The notes below the pieces were generated by a model that worked only from the letters and a program-made list of their open reading frames with translations, ran no database searches and had not been told where the DNA came from. A DNA stretch of 64,000 nt from Epiperipatus broadwayi (taxonomy: Eukaryota > Onychophora > Udeonychophora > Euonychophora > Peripatidae). Of the stretch, positions 20,816 through 33,109 are shown one piece after another. The stretch lies in the NCBI GenBank assembly GCA_028023455.1, contig JAQFVV010000018.1, positions 3,745,800 through 3,809,799 of the forward strand, written 5' to 3'. Within the stretch, counting starts at the first letter, position 1, and each line of letters starts with the position of its first letter. Made by a program: the position numbers and the translations under genes.

Positions 20816-22636
20816 TGTGATGAGCGCACATACTGTGGTCACACATGTACCTACCAAAACATCCACAAATTAGAAATGTTAGGGTTGGAAAGAAAGAAAT
20901 AAATAAGAAAGAAAAAACGAGCTTGGAAATTAACAAAACCAAGAAATGTTGAAAATTAGCACAACAAAGAGAAAGAGAGGGAACTAGAGTTAACAAGATC
21001 GTTATCTTTTGCTAGTCAAAGTCCGAATTTTGATAAAAGTAAATATTAAATTATAATACTACCAGCATACGGTAGGAAAGTTAAAGCAGTAAAGAAACAT
21101 AAATAAAACATGTAGTAAGATATGATTTAAAAAAAGTAAAGTTTAAAAAAAAAAAAAAAAAAAAGGGAAAAAGAAAAAACCTCGATAGCGCAGAAAGAAA
21201 AACCTAGAAAATTAATATGTTCGAAAAGATAAGAATCTGGGCTTCAAAGTACACATTTGACGATAAACAAAATGCGGGTTTTATGGAGTAGAGTTAAAGC
21301 AAGAATTAGATAAAAAATAAATGATTATTAAAATTTAAATAAGAAATAAAGAAAAACATGCGTTAAAATTTGTGTAAGTAATCAAAGAAAAATAAACAAA
21401 TAAATAAAATGTACGTAGTGTTATAAAATCATATAAAATAAAGTTACACATGGCCGAAGGCATAGCATGGGAGGTGTCAACAACAAGTGGAAACAAAGAA
21501 TCTAAAGGACAAAGACCATTGGAATGTTTTAATTAAAAAAAAAAAGAGAAAAAATTAGGTGGAGAGCTAAGGAGATTAAAAGAGAGATTAGAGCTTGAGA
21601 CTTCGAGTCGACAAGGTGAAAAAAATCGCGGCTCCAAGAATCAGCCGATATAGCTAACCAACATGACTTTTACCGTCGATATCTCACATAGTATGACCGG
21701 CTAAGGCCATCATGATCGCGGTCAATCCGGACATCTGTACCAATGGTTCTGCAATAATGTAACAGCTACGGTAGTAATGCCTGCCTATGGACTCCTGTAG
21801 TGGCCCGACCTGTGATGCCTCGTCCTCCATGCCTTATTAACCAAGAAGCTACATCCCGCCAAATATAATCTACGACCGTCCCTCCTAAAGAAGTGGATAA
21901 TCCACGTGACGGTCGACAACACGTCGGAATGAACTCAAAGACTAAACCCTAGGTAACTTAAATATTATTTTATATATCGTCAAATGTGCACATAAATTCC
22001 ATAGACAATGGCCAAATGCCTTTCATGAATGGTAATGACATTCTTTTGATAGACAGCTAGGCTAACGAGTTATAAATGTGACAGCATTTATAATGATTTC
22101 AAGTATTTATTTATAAGAATTTCAAGTATTTATTTCCTTATAGCACTATAGAATATAATGTTTAATTTTATGTTAATGTTTCTTATATCTTTTATTATCA
22201 ATTATTTGTTAGTATTAAAAATATATTAATTTATTTAAATCTGTCTTGTCTCGTTCTTCGCCACTCCACAAAATAGTCTAATACTAGGAGTGTAGAAATA
22301 TTATTTCATTTTTTTTTTGCATGCTTTTAGTTATGAAATTAACACGTGAAATGTTGATGGTGCAGGGTTTTATCCTGTAAAATTTATAAATTAGCCAAGC
22401 GCTGTAACTGTAATATCTTACAGCAGCCGGGAGAAAGTTGATCGGGAAAAATAATCTGGAGGTTATATCCATATAGCGTACAGATTCGGTCAAGTACGGA
22501 AATCGGCTCGTCTGTTTCCGTATTTCTCTCTGCTTGAGGTAGCGGAAGGTGGACGATTTTGAATAATAAGAATTCCCCATTACATATATAAGTGAAAGGG
22601 ACGTTGGAGCTTTTCGATCGTCCCGTGCCCGTTACA
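20816..22636 (+). repeat. Element 2 3' LTR (1,821 bp)
   Basis: Closely matches the 5' LTR and is followed by (TA)n at 22637-22650. A minus-strand ORF of about 95 codons (22284-22580) also occurs in the 5' LTR (16858-17136), but only because of the LTR duplication. Confidence 0.92.
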
Positions 22637-23605
22637 ATATATATATATATTGTACCCTCACTACCGGGAAAATATAATAATAATAAAACAGGTCTAGCTC
22701 AGATAAATGATTCTGCTTGGCTAAAATACATATAATTAATAATACAGATATCCTATGATACTATCTAGTATTTGATTAGCTCTAACTAATAAAAATAATA
22801 AAAATGGTTCGGTTTTATAAAATTAAACAAATAAAATAATAATACATTATGAGACAATGAAGTGAAGTACAAGCAGTAAAGAATTACATTGAGCCAATAT
22901 CCCACAGGATACAACCTCAATGGCATAAGAATACTATCCCCCCTATTATTTCAAATAATAAATCCATAGCATTCTTACAACTTTAAAAATAATAATTAAA
23001 TATAATGCTAATAAATAAAACCTAATCTCTTTAATCAAATAAACAATATAACTGTAATTATCTCGGGTTCTTTAAAATAATTCTAATCAACTCATAATTT
23101 TCTGTAGTCAGGCATGATAAGGGATTTTGTATCACCCTCAACTACACCTAACTAATAATAAATAAAGAATAATAATAATCATCTTCAATGTATAATTATC
23201 AATCTTATCTACTTTTCAATGTTATGGAATTATAATAGTAATAACAATAATAAATAATATAGTATAATCTTTTAGCTCTCATGTGGCATCTTAAATAAAA
23301 TATATGATATAATCTGAGAAAATATATGGCAACAAATAATATTGTAATTCTGTGCAATAAATTATATAATTAATTTATGACCATAATGATAATGTAAAAT
23401 GAAAACTCATATAAATTATACTATGAAACACTATAATTTCTTAAATAAATAATCGTATTCATACTGTGCAAATATTATGTTTGGTTTATATATCTGGAAA
23501 TCATGTATTTGTAGTGTGAAGAATCATTGCAATACACAACTTTATAAAACAAGTTTAACAAAATTTTATTATAAAACTTTTTAACAAAATAAACTATGTA
23601 CATTA
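22637..23605. other. AT-rich, nothing recognised
   Basis: Starts with (TA)n and continues as AT-rich DNA without a supported ORF. Confidence 0.5.
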
Positions 23606-24777
23606 CACCTGGGTCTCGTTTTACGCGATAGATAGGTTCCTCAGAAAACGTGCGCAAATGAAATCATGCAAAAATAGACGTAACTTACATTGAAAAAGGG
23701 GGGGGATGTTCGTGTAAAAGCAAAGCACCAACGTAAAATTACTTTAAAATTCGTGCAAAAAAAAAAATATAAGGAAATAAAATGTTACTAATAAAAAATT
23801 TCAAATTTGGAAAAAATTGATACAAGACAAACTTTTTTTAACTATAATATTTAATTTTATTCAAAATAATATATTTTTATGCATAATTTACAGTACAGTA
23901 ATTTACATTTTTTATACACATTTTAATTATCACTATTTGCCCAAAAACACGTTTGTTTGCAAAGTAGTAACAAATCAGATTCTCATGGGATGTATTTGGC
24001 TTCTCCTTAAACGAAGTCAAGAATATCTCGGCAATTATTCTCACAAGAGGAAATACAACTAGTACCAAGTTCACTCTCATGTTGTGTTAATGGTTTTCTG
24101 TTGACGACGACGATGATTTTATTAATTGTTTATGAACTTAGACTTATGATAATAAAAAGACATTTATTCACCACTTCTGGGAAAAATTTAATTAAAACTA
24201 ACAACTAAAAATTAAATTCTTATTTTTGTCTTTAATTTTCAATTCCGTTTAAAAATCAAATTTCGTTTTACATCACATTAATTTTAAGTCGCCAGTAAGT
24301 AATTTTTAAATTGTTAATTACATTAAAAATCAGATTTTAATTGTGCCCACTGCCATTACTGACCTTTTAAAAATAAACTTGTGGACACTAAATGATTAAT
24401 AATTGATTACGTTCTTTTTTAAAAAGCAAAAACAGAATGTGATTTAAAATGCAAAATTAACATGCGCAATGTTTGAACAAATTTACATTATACAGTAATC
24501 TTGTAAAATTTAATGTGTGTATACATAAAATGTTGAAATCATGATTTTAATTTCATTATTGCATAAAATCTTACTATTATAAAGCACTGAAAATATTGAA
24601 ATTACTAAGATGAAAGTAGAATTCCAATAGTGTGCTATTACTTTCAATATAACGTAAGTGCGCAAAATTTATTATTTAAAGTAATAGCGCATTATCGGAG
24701 GTCGACTTCCGTTGAAACACGAATCGCGTAACTTCAAAATCGTGTTAAATAAGTCTGCGTAAAAAGAGACCAAGGTG
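23606..24777. mobile_element. TIR DNA transposon, copy B (1,172 bp)
   Basis: The same terminal inverted repeats as copy A (CACCTGGGTCTC ... GAGACCAAGGTG; one end has a C-to-A change), flanked by TA on both sides. The interior aligns with copy A over most of its length but carries about 75 bp extra around 23970-24040. That insert holds the 28-nt string shared with 1919-1946. Confidence 0.8.
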
Positions 24778-27700
24778 TATTTACAATTACATCTTGGGTA
24801 AATTACACAATTCTTCATTTCAAAATAAGATAAATAATAAAATCTACAAGTACATAAGCCTTTACTCTGACTTATAACTTTTCATATTTCTTTACAATAA
24901 TCATAATATTACTAATAATAATTACGTATACAATTATAGCTTAAAATATATTATCTACCAATTGACCTATATTATAATATGCTCTCCATAAGCATGCACA
25001 AAATATAAAAAAAAACATATTTTACAGAAGTAGCTCTTATTTCAATACATGTCCATAGATTTTGTACTCAATTAATTAAACAACTTTTATTATGATAGTG
25101 CTGACATTATTCAAAAATATTAATAAAATAATATGATTAACAGATTTTTTATACATCTTGCTTGGCATTACTTTAATAAAAAAAAATCCTATGTGTGTGT
25201 TTATGCGTGTTCTATATATAAAATTATATTCACAGAATATAAGTACTTGTTCTATTTTATGTTGATTCTCTGGATGTATTATTCTTCTAAAAATATGCAT
25301 TACATGTATGATAAAAATATTCAAAAATTATTCAAAAAATCTCGTGAATAATTTATTATCACATATATTTTTCTTTTCTAAAAAATAATTTAATAAAAGA
25401 CGGAAATATTTATGATTCTTTATCCTTATAGTTTAAGTTTACTTTCAATCTCATTTGTATTTGATCTTAACATAACCCAAAGTAAGAAAAACCTATCTTA
25501 TCCTCTTCCAAAAATAACGATTCTACAATTCCCAAAATTATTTATTATTCTCCTTCAAAATACCGTTCTGTACGATGCAATAACTTTAGAAATTACGATA
25601 GCGATCAGATGTGTAGGTATGAAGAACTAACTAGAGTATTAACTCAATAGTATAAACATATAATCACCATGGCAACAGTGCATATAAAGAAAAGAGGCAT
25701 AACTTCTCTGTCTAATAACCTCCCCTATAAAATAATGTCCAGGCTATTCATTCAGCTCTTTGGAACATTAATACTCAATACTAAGGAAAACACTGCCCAT
25801 AGAAATATACAAGTTACAGGGCTTCGTTATCTGTACCTGCATAATTACTAAGATAATAAAATTACTTTTTATTCCCCATAAATCCTAGATACAAGCATCC
25901 CTTTAATTTCTTTTCATACTTCCAAGGTCACTACCACTTTAAAATTTCATAATAGATTTATCAATCTACATCGCCAAAATTATCAAACATATTTTTAAGA
26001 CAATAAATAAGATTCACTTATGAATTCAATAATCTAGAACTACTCAAAAGAAAAGGTTATTTCACTTTCAAAATTCATCAATAGAAATACAAATGATTTT
26101 GTATCATTGGGTTCCTTTGCTAAAGAATTGTATAAATTATTTTCATCGTTGAATCATATTACATTAGTAATATAAAAGAAAAGTATGCATATCTTTTTTT
26201 AAAAAACAATCTAACATATTTTACAATAATAATAATAAGTTCTATGTGTGTTTAATGCACCCACATATATCCATAAATTCATATGATACTATAAAATATT
26301 TCAAGCAATCTAAAGAAAATAAAAATAAATACATCATGTAAAAATTAATATTTTATAGATTTTACCCATAGTGACAAATTGCTAGTTGGTCACTTTTGGA
26401 TGTTTTCTGGTCCACACTTCATAAAAATATTAAATACTAATAGCATTTATTCAGCAAAAACTATCATAGTCAAAAAAATATTTATAAAAAAAAACTTTAC
26501 AGAAAATTAAATATTCTTTATGATAATTATTATACTACATTAGTAGATATTTTGTATGTAATTTTCCTGCCTAAAATAATAATATTAGTACATAAAATAA
26601 AACCATATTTATGTAAAAACTCCAATCCATTATAAAGTAAATTTTAAAAAAAAGTTCGTTTTGTCTTCTCTTATTTTCATTATCAGTCCTTACAGATGCT
26701 TACTCCTGATGTTTGTTACTATGATAATCACTGTCTAACACTTGAGAACAAAACACAGAGCTTTTTTTCTCCATGTGGCATATTCATAAATGATAAAAAA
26801 AACCATCAAGTCAACTCTTAAATCTGAAATTATTTATAAAAATAATCATTAATCCTTTGATGAAAGTTCATAAAAATTATAGTCCATTGTCTATAGCTTT
26901 TGGAATAATGATTATTAAATTGATATATCACTGGGAAGTTATAAAATAATTCTCTGGGTTTTTTCTCATTCCATAGGATTTTGTTTTGAGCTTTTGATGC
27001 ATCTGTCACAGCTATATGGATTCAGGCATATTCATATGGAAATTATGCACTTTTGTTCCATTGAAATTAGCATTTAATAAAGTTAGCATAAAGTTACTTT
27101 GTCAGGATAATTGTAATTACCCAGGTATTTCTCTTCCAGATAATAATTTTCCAACAATCAGTTTTTTTTTATATTATTAAATAAATGTGGTCTTTTTTAA
27201 TAGTGACAACTTGTCATATAAAATATATTTGCAGTAATATCAAACTTTATTTCTCCATCATTTTAAATAAAAGTTCATAATAAATTCTTAAAAGAATATT
27301 TTTTAAAAAACATTTACTGCAACTCTTTTTTAAAAAAAAGATATATTTTCAAAATACTGAAAATTAAAGTTTCACAGTATAACTTGGCTTTTTTCAGATA
27401 TAGCTATCTTTTCTCACAATAAAATGCATCTACATTAAATTTCCCACAAACTTTTCTGTCTAATTTTCTCAACAATGTCCGAGATATTAATATAAACAAT
27501 ATTATACTTTTCTTCATTAATATTTTTAGAAATATATTTTCACTTAATATCTGTACCTCCATCCTTTCTTTCCACAAATACATAATTATTTTTGGTATGC
27601 ATTCCATAGTTACTGTGATGCTGATTTAAGTTTTAACAGAAACACTTGATAGGGAATTTTGTTGCTTTAATAGTGCGTGATTTTAACTTAATAAACTTAT

Positions 27701-28919
27701 AATTTTTTAATACTCTCTTCTTTAAAAATAATTTCAATTAATACATTATTCAATACTTTAATATTTTACAAATAATACATTATTAAAAGAGCTGTTTAAA
27801 AATACACAATTGACTTTAATTATTATAGTATAAAATTGACTGATTAAAGCAAAATTGACTTATTAAAGCACACAGAAACAAGTGAACATCTGCTTTTGTG
27901 GCAAATTGACCTGATGATTTAATTGGCTATTAAATATTTAGCTGGTGATCTAATTTACATATAACCAAGATTGCACAATTAAAATTAAAAATAAAATTTA
28001 TGACCCATCCTTTTTAAAATATTAGATATTATATTATTTAATTCTAAACTCATTTTACATTTTTATTTAAACCAACTAAATATTTTAAAATAGCATTTTA
28101 AAAATAATATTTCATTATTTTATCTAACATTCATTTTTAATGTATCTATTTTTTTTTAAATCTAATTTTATTAACTACATTTGTTTTAAAAAACTAATTA
28201 AATATTTTATAACAGCTAATTTTTTTAATCTTTTTTTATCTTGTCTGGTGACTAACAAATGTTTTCAATTTTATAGTACAATTGTAAAGCATTTTTGAAA
28301 CTTTATTAGAAAAACTTTCAAGCACACAAGTATGAATATTTGTGTCACATGACCTTTAAAATCAGACAATGTGTGTCAATTTTTTAATTACTGTCTACTA
28401 ACAAAATAAATGTTTAATTGCAATATATATATATTAAAGAATAATATAATAATAAAATTTAGAAGAATAATTTTGATAATATTAAACTAAACACATTTGT
28501 CCCCACAAAATATTACATTTTAAATAAATAATTTATAATACAACTATTAAGTATAATTTTTATTTCACAATAGACTAGTTTATTTAATTTTAATTTATTA
28601 CTTTAAATTTAGCTTTTAACACTTATTTAAGAAGATTTTTAATATACTATTTTACTATGGCCAGTTTTCCCAACCATACAAAATTTTACCATTTAGCTTT
28701 ACTTGACTATTTTTAATAGATTAGTATAGTTTTATGCATTTAATACTCTCATTTTACTTTAACAAAGCTTATAAAAACATTGTCAACATTACACAGTAGT
28801 CATACCAATTAAAATACATCCTTAATTTAAAATTGACTAAATGAATTCATTTGGACCTAATCAAAAGGGTACAATATATATTATATTTTGTTGATATGAA
28901 GATTTTCACAGATTACATA
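24778..28919. other. AT-rich region, no supported gene
   Basis: About 4 kb of extremely AT-rich DNA. Short open frames (25076-25324, 25133-25351, 25412-25630, 25669-25851, 27404-27607) have no recognisable content and a composition like the surrounding DNA. Confidence 0.6.
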
Positions 28920-29103
28920 TATAAAAGACATATTTTGCTGGTTCATCCATGTTAAAAAATTTAAATATTAATATACAGACATTTTGACTTGATCACACAA
29001 GTCATCCACTGGGTGATAAAAGGTAGAAAGATGGTTGTAGAGGTGCTACAATCACTGATTTGAAAAAAAATGTTAAAGTTCCACCAATAGCAAAAATGTT
29101 AAA

Positions 29104-29427
29104 TTAAGAATTTTTAAAAAAAAAAAATTTCCAAATAGGAAGTTTGCATGTATCATCTCGCTTATTGATACAAACTGGCCTTTTAAGTATCTCAATGGCT
29201 TCTCTAATTTTGCACTGGTAGAGATTATCACATCTGGATATGATCCTGGTATCAGAAAAATCAATTTTATGACATGAATCTATAGTATGGAGTGAGAATG
29301 CTAATGATGAAAGTTGTTTAACTGCATTATCATGCTCATCTCTCCTAACACTGATGTGACAATTACTCATATCTATGCAAGAAGCTTTACAATTTTCATG
29401 AGATTTGATAAGCACCATAAGATTCAA
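29104..29427 (-). pseudogene. Penelope-like GIY-YIG endonuclease remnant, left arm
   Basis: An open minus-strand frame of 107 codons. Recognisable family features: ENCKASCID (decayed second half of the GIY-YIG motif), LAFSLHTIDSCHKIDF (the A-E-H type block), KIREAIEILKRP and a final KLPIW. The first motif half has become GAY, and the SYIG tyrosine and glycine are lost. It is 5'-truncated and very probably inactive. The opposite arm has a better GIY-YIG motif. Confidence 0.65.
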
Positions 29428-29463
29428 GAGGGATTGAATCCTTAGGCTTGGTTATCCCTCTTG

Positions 29464-29775
29464 AATCTCATGGTGTTTATCAAATCTCATGTGAAAATTG
29501 TAAAGCTTCTTACATAGGTATGAATAATCAGTGTTAGGAGAGATGAGCATGCTAATGCAGTTAAATAACACTCATCATCATCAGCACTCTCACTCCATAC
29601 TATAGATTCAGGTTTTAAAATTGATTTTTCTAATACCAGGATCATATCCAGATGTGTTAATCTCTACCAGTGCAAAATTAGATAAGCCATTGGGATACTT
29701 AAAAGGCCAGATTGTATTAACAAGTGAGATGATGCATACAAACTTCCTCCTATTTGGAAAGATTAAAAAAAAAAC
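29464..29775 (+). pseudogene. Penelope-like GIY-YIG endonuclease remnant, right arm
   Basis: The plus frame from 29464 reads HGVYQISCENCKASYIG, a clear GIY-YIG pair (GVY then YIG). It is then broken by stops (TAG, TGA, TAA), while homologous blocks (LHTIDS, KIDFSNTRIISRC, LYQCKIR) continue on. It is the inverted duplicate of the left arm. Confidence 0.65.
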
Positions 29776-30006
29776 ATTCTTAATTTAACATTTTTGCTAT
29801 TGGTGGAACTTTATCAATTTTTTCAAATCAGTGATTGTAGTGCCTCTACAACCATCTTTCTACTTTTTATCACCCAGTGGATGACTTATGTGATCAGGTC
29901 GAAATGTCAGTATATTAATATTTAAATTTTTAAACACGGATAAACTTGCAAAATATGTTTTTATATTATATATTATAGTTAATGTTTTCACGGTTGTATG
30001 GTGTAG

Positions 30007-30565
30007 ATAAATTATTATTTTTGGGATAAAACCGTGTATTATTTTGCATTACAATCTGATATTTCGACAGACTAGCAATTGCCATTATCAAGTTTAATTT
30101 TTGAAAGAAAAATTGTTAGATCTCAAACAATAACGTGACTCAGTGTGAGATGAGAAACGAGATTCAACTTGAAGTAGTTCAGAATTCACAATATGAGGCT
30201 TACCAAAATGTTTATTTTCCTCAATTTTTTCACCTGTTAATTTTATTAAATATTAGATAAAATGAGAGGTTTCCACATAGCATATATTCTTGCTATGTGG
30301 AAACCTCTCATTTTATCTAATATTAACTTAAAATTAACAGGTGAAAAAAGTGAGGGAAATAAACATTTTGATAAGCCTCATATTGTGAATGCTGAACTAC
30401 TTCAAGCTGAATCTCATTTTTCATCTCGCATTGAGTCATGTTATTGATTGAGATCTAATGATTTTTCTTTCAAAAGTTAACCTTGATAATGGCAGTTGCT
30501 AGTTCATCGAAAATCGGATTGTAATGCAAAATAATACATGGTTTTATCCTAAAAATAATAATTTA
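30007..30565. repeat. Near-perfect 559-bp palindrome, 8-nt loop
   Basis: Arms 30007-30282 and 30291-30565 (276 and 275 bp) are reverse complements with scattered differences, closing on CCACATAGCA/TGCTATGTGG around an 8-nt loop. Both outer ends carry TTGATAATGGCA... followed by GAAA. The right arm contains a 61-codon open frame (30262-30447) of unknown nature that crosses the loop. It lies about 40 bp from the Penelope-like palindrome and probably has a similar origin. Confidence 0.8.
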
Positions 30566-31018
30566 TATATATATATATATTAAACACCCTAAATATTTGT
30601 ATTATGTTAGTATTATTTACCCACATTCTCTATAGAAATGTATTGCCATTTGTGTGATAATGTTTAATAAAAAATATCAACGTCTTCTTGCAGAAAATGT
30701 ATTTCTATCATGTTATCAGCTGCTTGGGTCATCAAATGAGATCACATCAAAAATTGCAAGAATTTTAAAATAAAAATTGAATTGCTATGTTTTATTTTAT
30801 CTCAATTAATCTCCTAAGCAGTGATGACATCACAATTTATTGTAAGAAACAAATGGCCTGCAAGAGAACAGGTTGATATTTTGTCAAGAAGTGGTAGAGT
30901 TTCTAATTTGGGATGAGGAGATTTCAGTGTTGATTCTGGTCCTTGTAGTTATGGCACTCAAACTTCTTTTGAACTCCCAAGCAATAAATTCATTGGTCTT
31001 ATATATATATATATATAT
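30566..31018. other. AT-rich spacer ending in (TA)n
   Basis: No ORF was recognised. It ends in (TA)10, the insertion site of element 3. Confidence 0.5.
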
Positions 31019-31589
31019 TGTACCTATATTGATATAGGCACATATAATTTTATCTAAAATTATATTATTAAAACAATCTTTTGTTAAAGAAAAACATAAA
31101 ATTAAATGTTGAGTTTATTGCAGCTTGTTTTCGAAAAAGGAATCAAATAGTTTTCTATCATTAATTTCTGAAATAAGAGCTACAATCAATTAATCAGAAG
31201 GGGAGAGGGGTGTTTCGTTAGAAAAATTAAACTAAGGGTTATAAAAGGAAGTAAAGAGTTTTTATTAGTATTCGTAAAAATATAATTTAAAAAGTTAAAA
31301 CATACCAATCTCTTTTCATTAAAGAAAAATAATGTTAAAACTAAATAGTAAATTGTATTAAAAATATATGTGTGTATATATGTGCAATTTGTAAATAAAT
31401 AAAATGTATGTGAAATAAAAGATTATCATTAAAAACATGGCAATGGCTATTAATAAAATAAAACAACATATTTTATTGCATGGCTATTACTAATTAAGCA
31501 ATCTCCCAAAACACGTTTATCAAATGATTATCATTGGAATTTGACAACAGATCTTTGCCGGAGATATGAGAAAGACAACAAGGTGCAGG

Positions 31590-31597
31590 TATAAATA
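31590..31597 (+). promoter_or_regulatory. TATA box of element 3 LTR
   Basis: GCAGGTATAAATAGACC is a strong consensus TATA context, with a start-like TTCATTC about 30 nt downstream. The 3' LTR copy is at 36401. Confidence 0.65.
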
Positions 31598-31973
31598 GAC
31601 CTTTTTTTTATCGGACAATTCATTCCACAAATTAATTGAGATCAGTTCCACAAATTAATTGAGTACTGCAGTTCAGAAATTAATTGAGCAGTTAACAAAC
31701 AAAATGCAGTGTTGAGAAGATCTTGGGAATGCACGTTTATCTCCAGCCCAGATGTCCGATGAAAACAGCAGATCTGCCCATTAAATAATGTCAGCTTAAC
31801 ATCGTAGAAAATCTCTGTCCGTATCTAATTGTCTCCGATAGTAATAATCGTGAAAATCAGGAAACTCAGCAAGGAAATGTCCCAGCTGGCTGGAAGCATT
31901 CATACTGGAACCATTCATACTGGAAGAAACAACAAACAAGAAGAAAACAAAGTGTTAAATCTACATTCAAAAT

Positions 31974-31984
31974 CCTAGGTAAAA
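31974..31984 (+). promoter_or_regulatory. Splice-donor-like site in element 3 LTR
   Basis: CCTAG/GTAAAA with the junction 31978/31979 and an exon-like GC-richer segment before it. The 3' LTR copy is at 36792/36793. Confidence 0.45.
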
Positions 31985-32743
31985 CATTTGCTTATTTTCG
32001 TTTATACTGTAATAGCCATTGCATTGCATTAATTCGTATGAATCTTTCAAGAGTCTAATCATATGAACTCTATATCATACATAAATGAACTATTGATATG
32101 TGTGATTAAATTTCAAATGCTATGTAGTCCTTTATTATCATAATTATGTGTGTGCATGAGTTAATATGTGCATGATCATTATATCAATGTTTATTAGTTA
32201 AATTAGAGTGTTCTGTTATTAAATCTATAGGAATATTTAAACTATTTAGAAATGTTAATTTAAAATATGTGGGTGTTTTATTAGAATGTTTAAATTTAGT
32301 TAATAAATTATCTTTAAAATTAAACTTTATTTGTCGGTCAATTTTTTTTATCAATTCTTTTACCAAATTCTTTTATCAATTCTTTTTATAAATTCTTTTT
32401 ACAATTCTTTATCAAGTCTTTTAACCACTAATTATGTATAATCTATTAGTGATTACAAACAGCTGAGCTAGTTGTGGATTTAGGCATTGAGTTAGTGGCC
32501 ATTGCTCAAAATGTGTTATTTATTCATCCTTAAATAGATAGCTGGTGCCCGTGTTTATACACAAACAAAAAAAAGTGCTTTGAACTTGGTGTTGAACTCA
32601 ACAGTCGAGAAGAAGTTATGTCCTGGAAATGTAACTCTAGTTATATATTTTATAGCTATTGTTTGGGCATACATACTCTCTGAGTATGTTCTTCTCTGCC
32701 TAAGAGACCGGTGATTCGAACCCACATATTTGAATGGTTCAAA

Positions 32744-32763
32744 TGGCTTTACCCAACTTGGGC
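32744..32763 (+). promoter_or_regulatory. Putative primer-binding site of element 3
   Basis: TGGCTTTACCCAACTTGGGC starts 2 nt after the LTR. The CCCAAC/TTGGG part recalls tRNA-Lys1,2-type sites, but the match is poor. Confidence 0.35.
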
Positions 32764-33109
32764 CGAACTTGTCATAAATGACAGTTAATTAAATACTTTG
32801 TTCTTGTTGAAAATAAAAATCTAAAAAGTTAAATTACGTATGTAAAAGTGTTTTAATTTAAAAAAAAAAAAAAAAGAATTGACCGAAATTTTTTTTTTCG
32901 AAATGAAAAGAGATTTTGACATTTATGCTATCAAATCAGAGTCAATTAGATGTTATGGGCAGAGTTAAAGCATTAGATCGGGTAGAGAAAAGGACTAAAA
33001 GGGTGGAGTTAGTGTGAGTTTCCGTCTCAGTAAGAAAAATAAATAAATAAGTCGTATTTAAATTTAGTTTAACATAAGCGCTAGTACTTTGAAATTGAAA
33101 TTTTCGAAA

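Larger units (their letters stand above)
15386..22636 (+). mobile_element. Gag-only LTR retrotransposon (element 2)
   Basis: 7,251 bp. LTRs at 15386-17192 and 20816-22636 begin TGTGATGAGC and end CGTTACA. It sits in (TA)n. A tRNA-Pro-like primer site follows the 5' LTR. The only clear coding content is a decayed gag. No reverse transcriptase or integrase motifs appear. It is non-autonomous, and its Gag is homologous to that of element 1. Movement would have needed pol from a relative. Confidence 0.9.
28920..29968. mobile_element. Head-to-head pair of Penelope-like 3' ends (palindrome)
   Basis: Two arms of about 515 bp (28920-29434 and 29454-29968) are imperfect reverse complements around a 19-nt centre. 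Each arm carries a decayed GIY-YIG endonuclease region whose N-terminal side is at the centre. Outside the coding part lie GATGACTT...AGGTC then GAAA-type sequences and an AT-rich tail. Penelope-like elements combine reverse transcriptase with a C-terminal GIY-YIG domain, and only that terminal part is left here. The transcript would form a long hairpin. Confidence 0.7.
31019..32741 (+). repeat. Element 3 5' LTR (1,723 bp)
   Basis: Contains TATAAATA at 31590, the donor-like CCTAG/GTAAAA at 31978/31979, and a strongly T-rich tract of TTCTTTT repeats at about 32340-32420 followed by AG sites (32460s), a good acceptor candidate. Near its end, GATTCGAACCC (32713-32723) resembles a reverse-complement pol III B box. 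Confidence 0.92.

Noticed and set aside
25133-25851. Cluster of small ORFs in AT-rich DNA
   Set aside because: Length and composition fit chance. No motifs or start context were seen.
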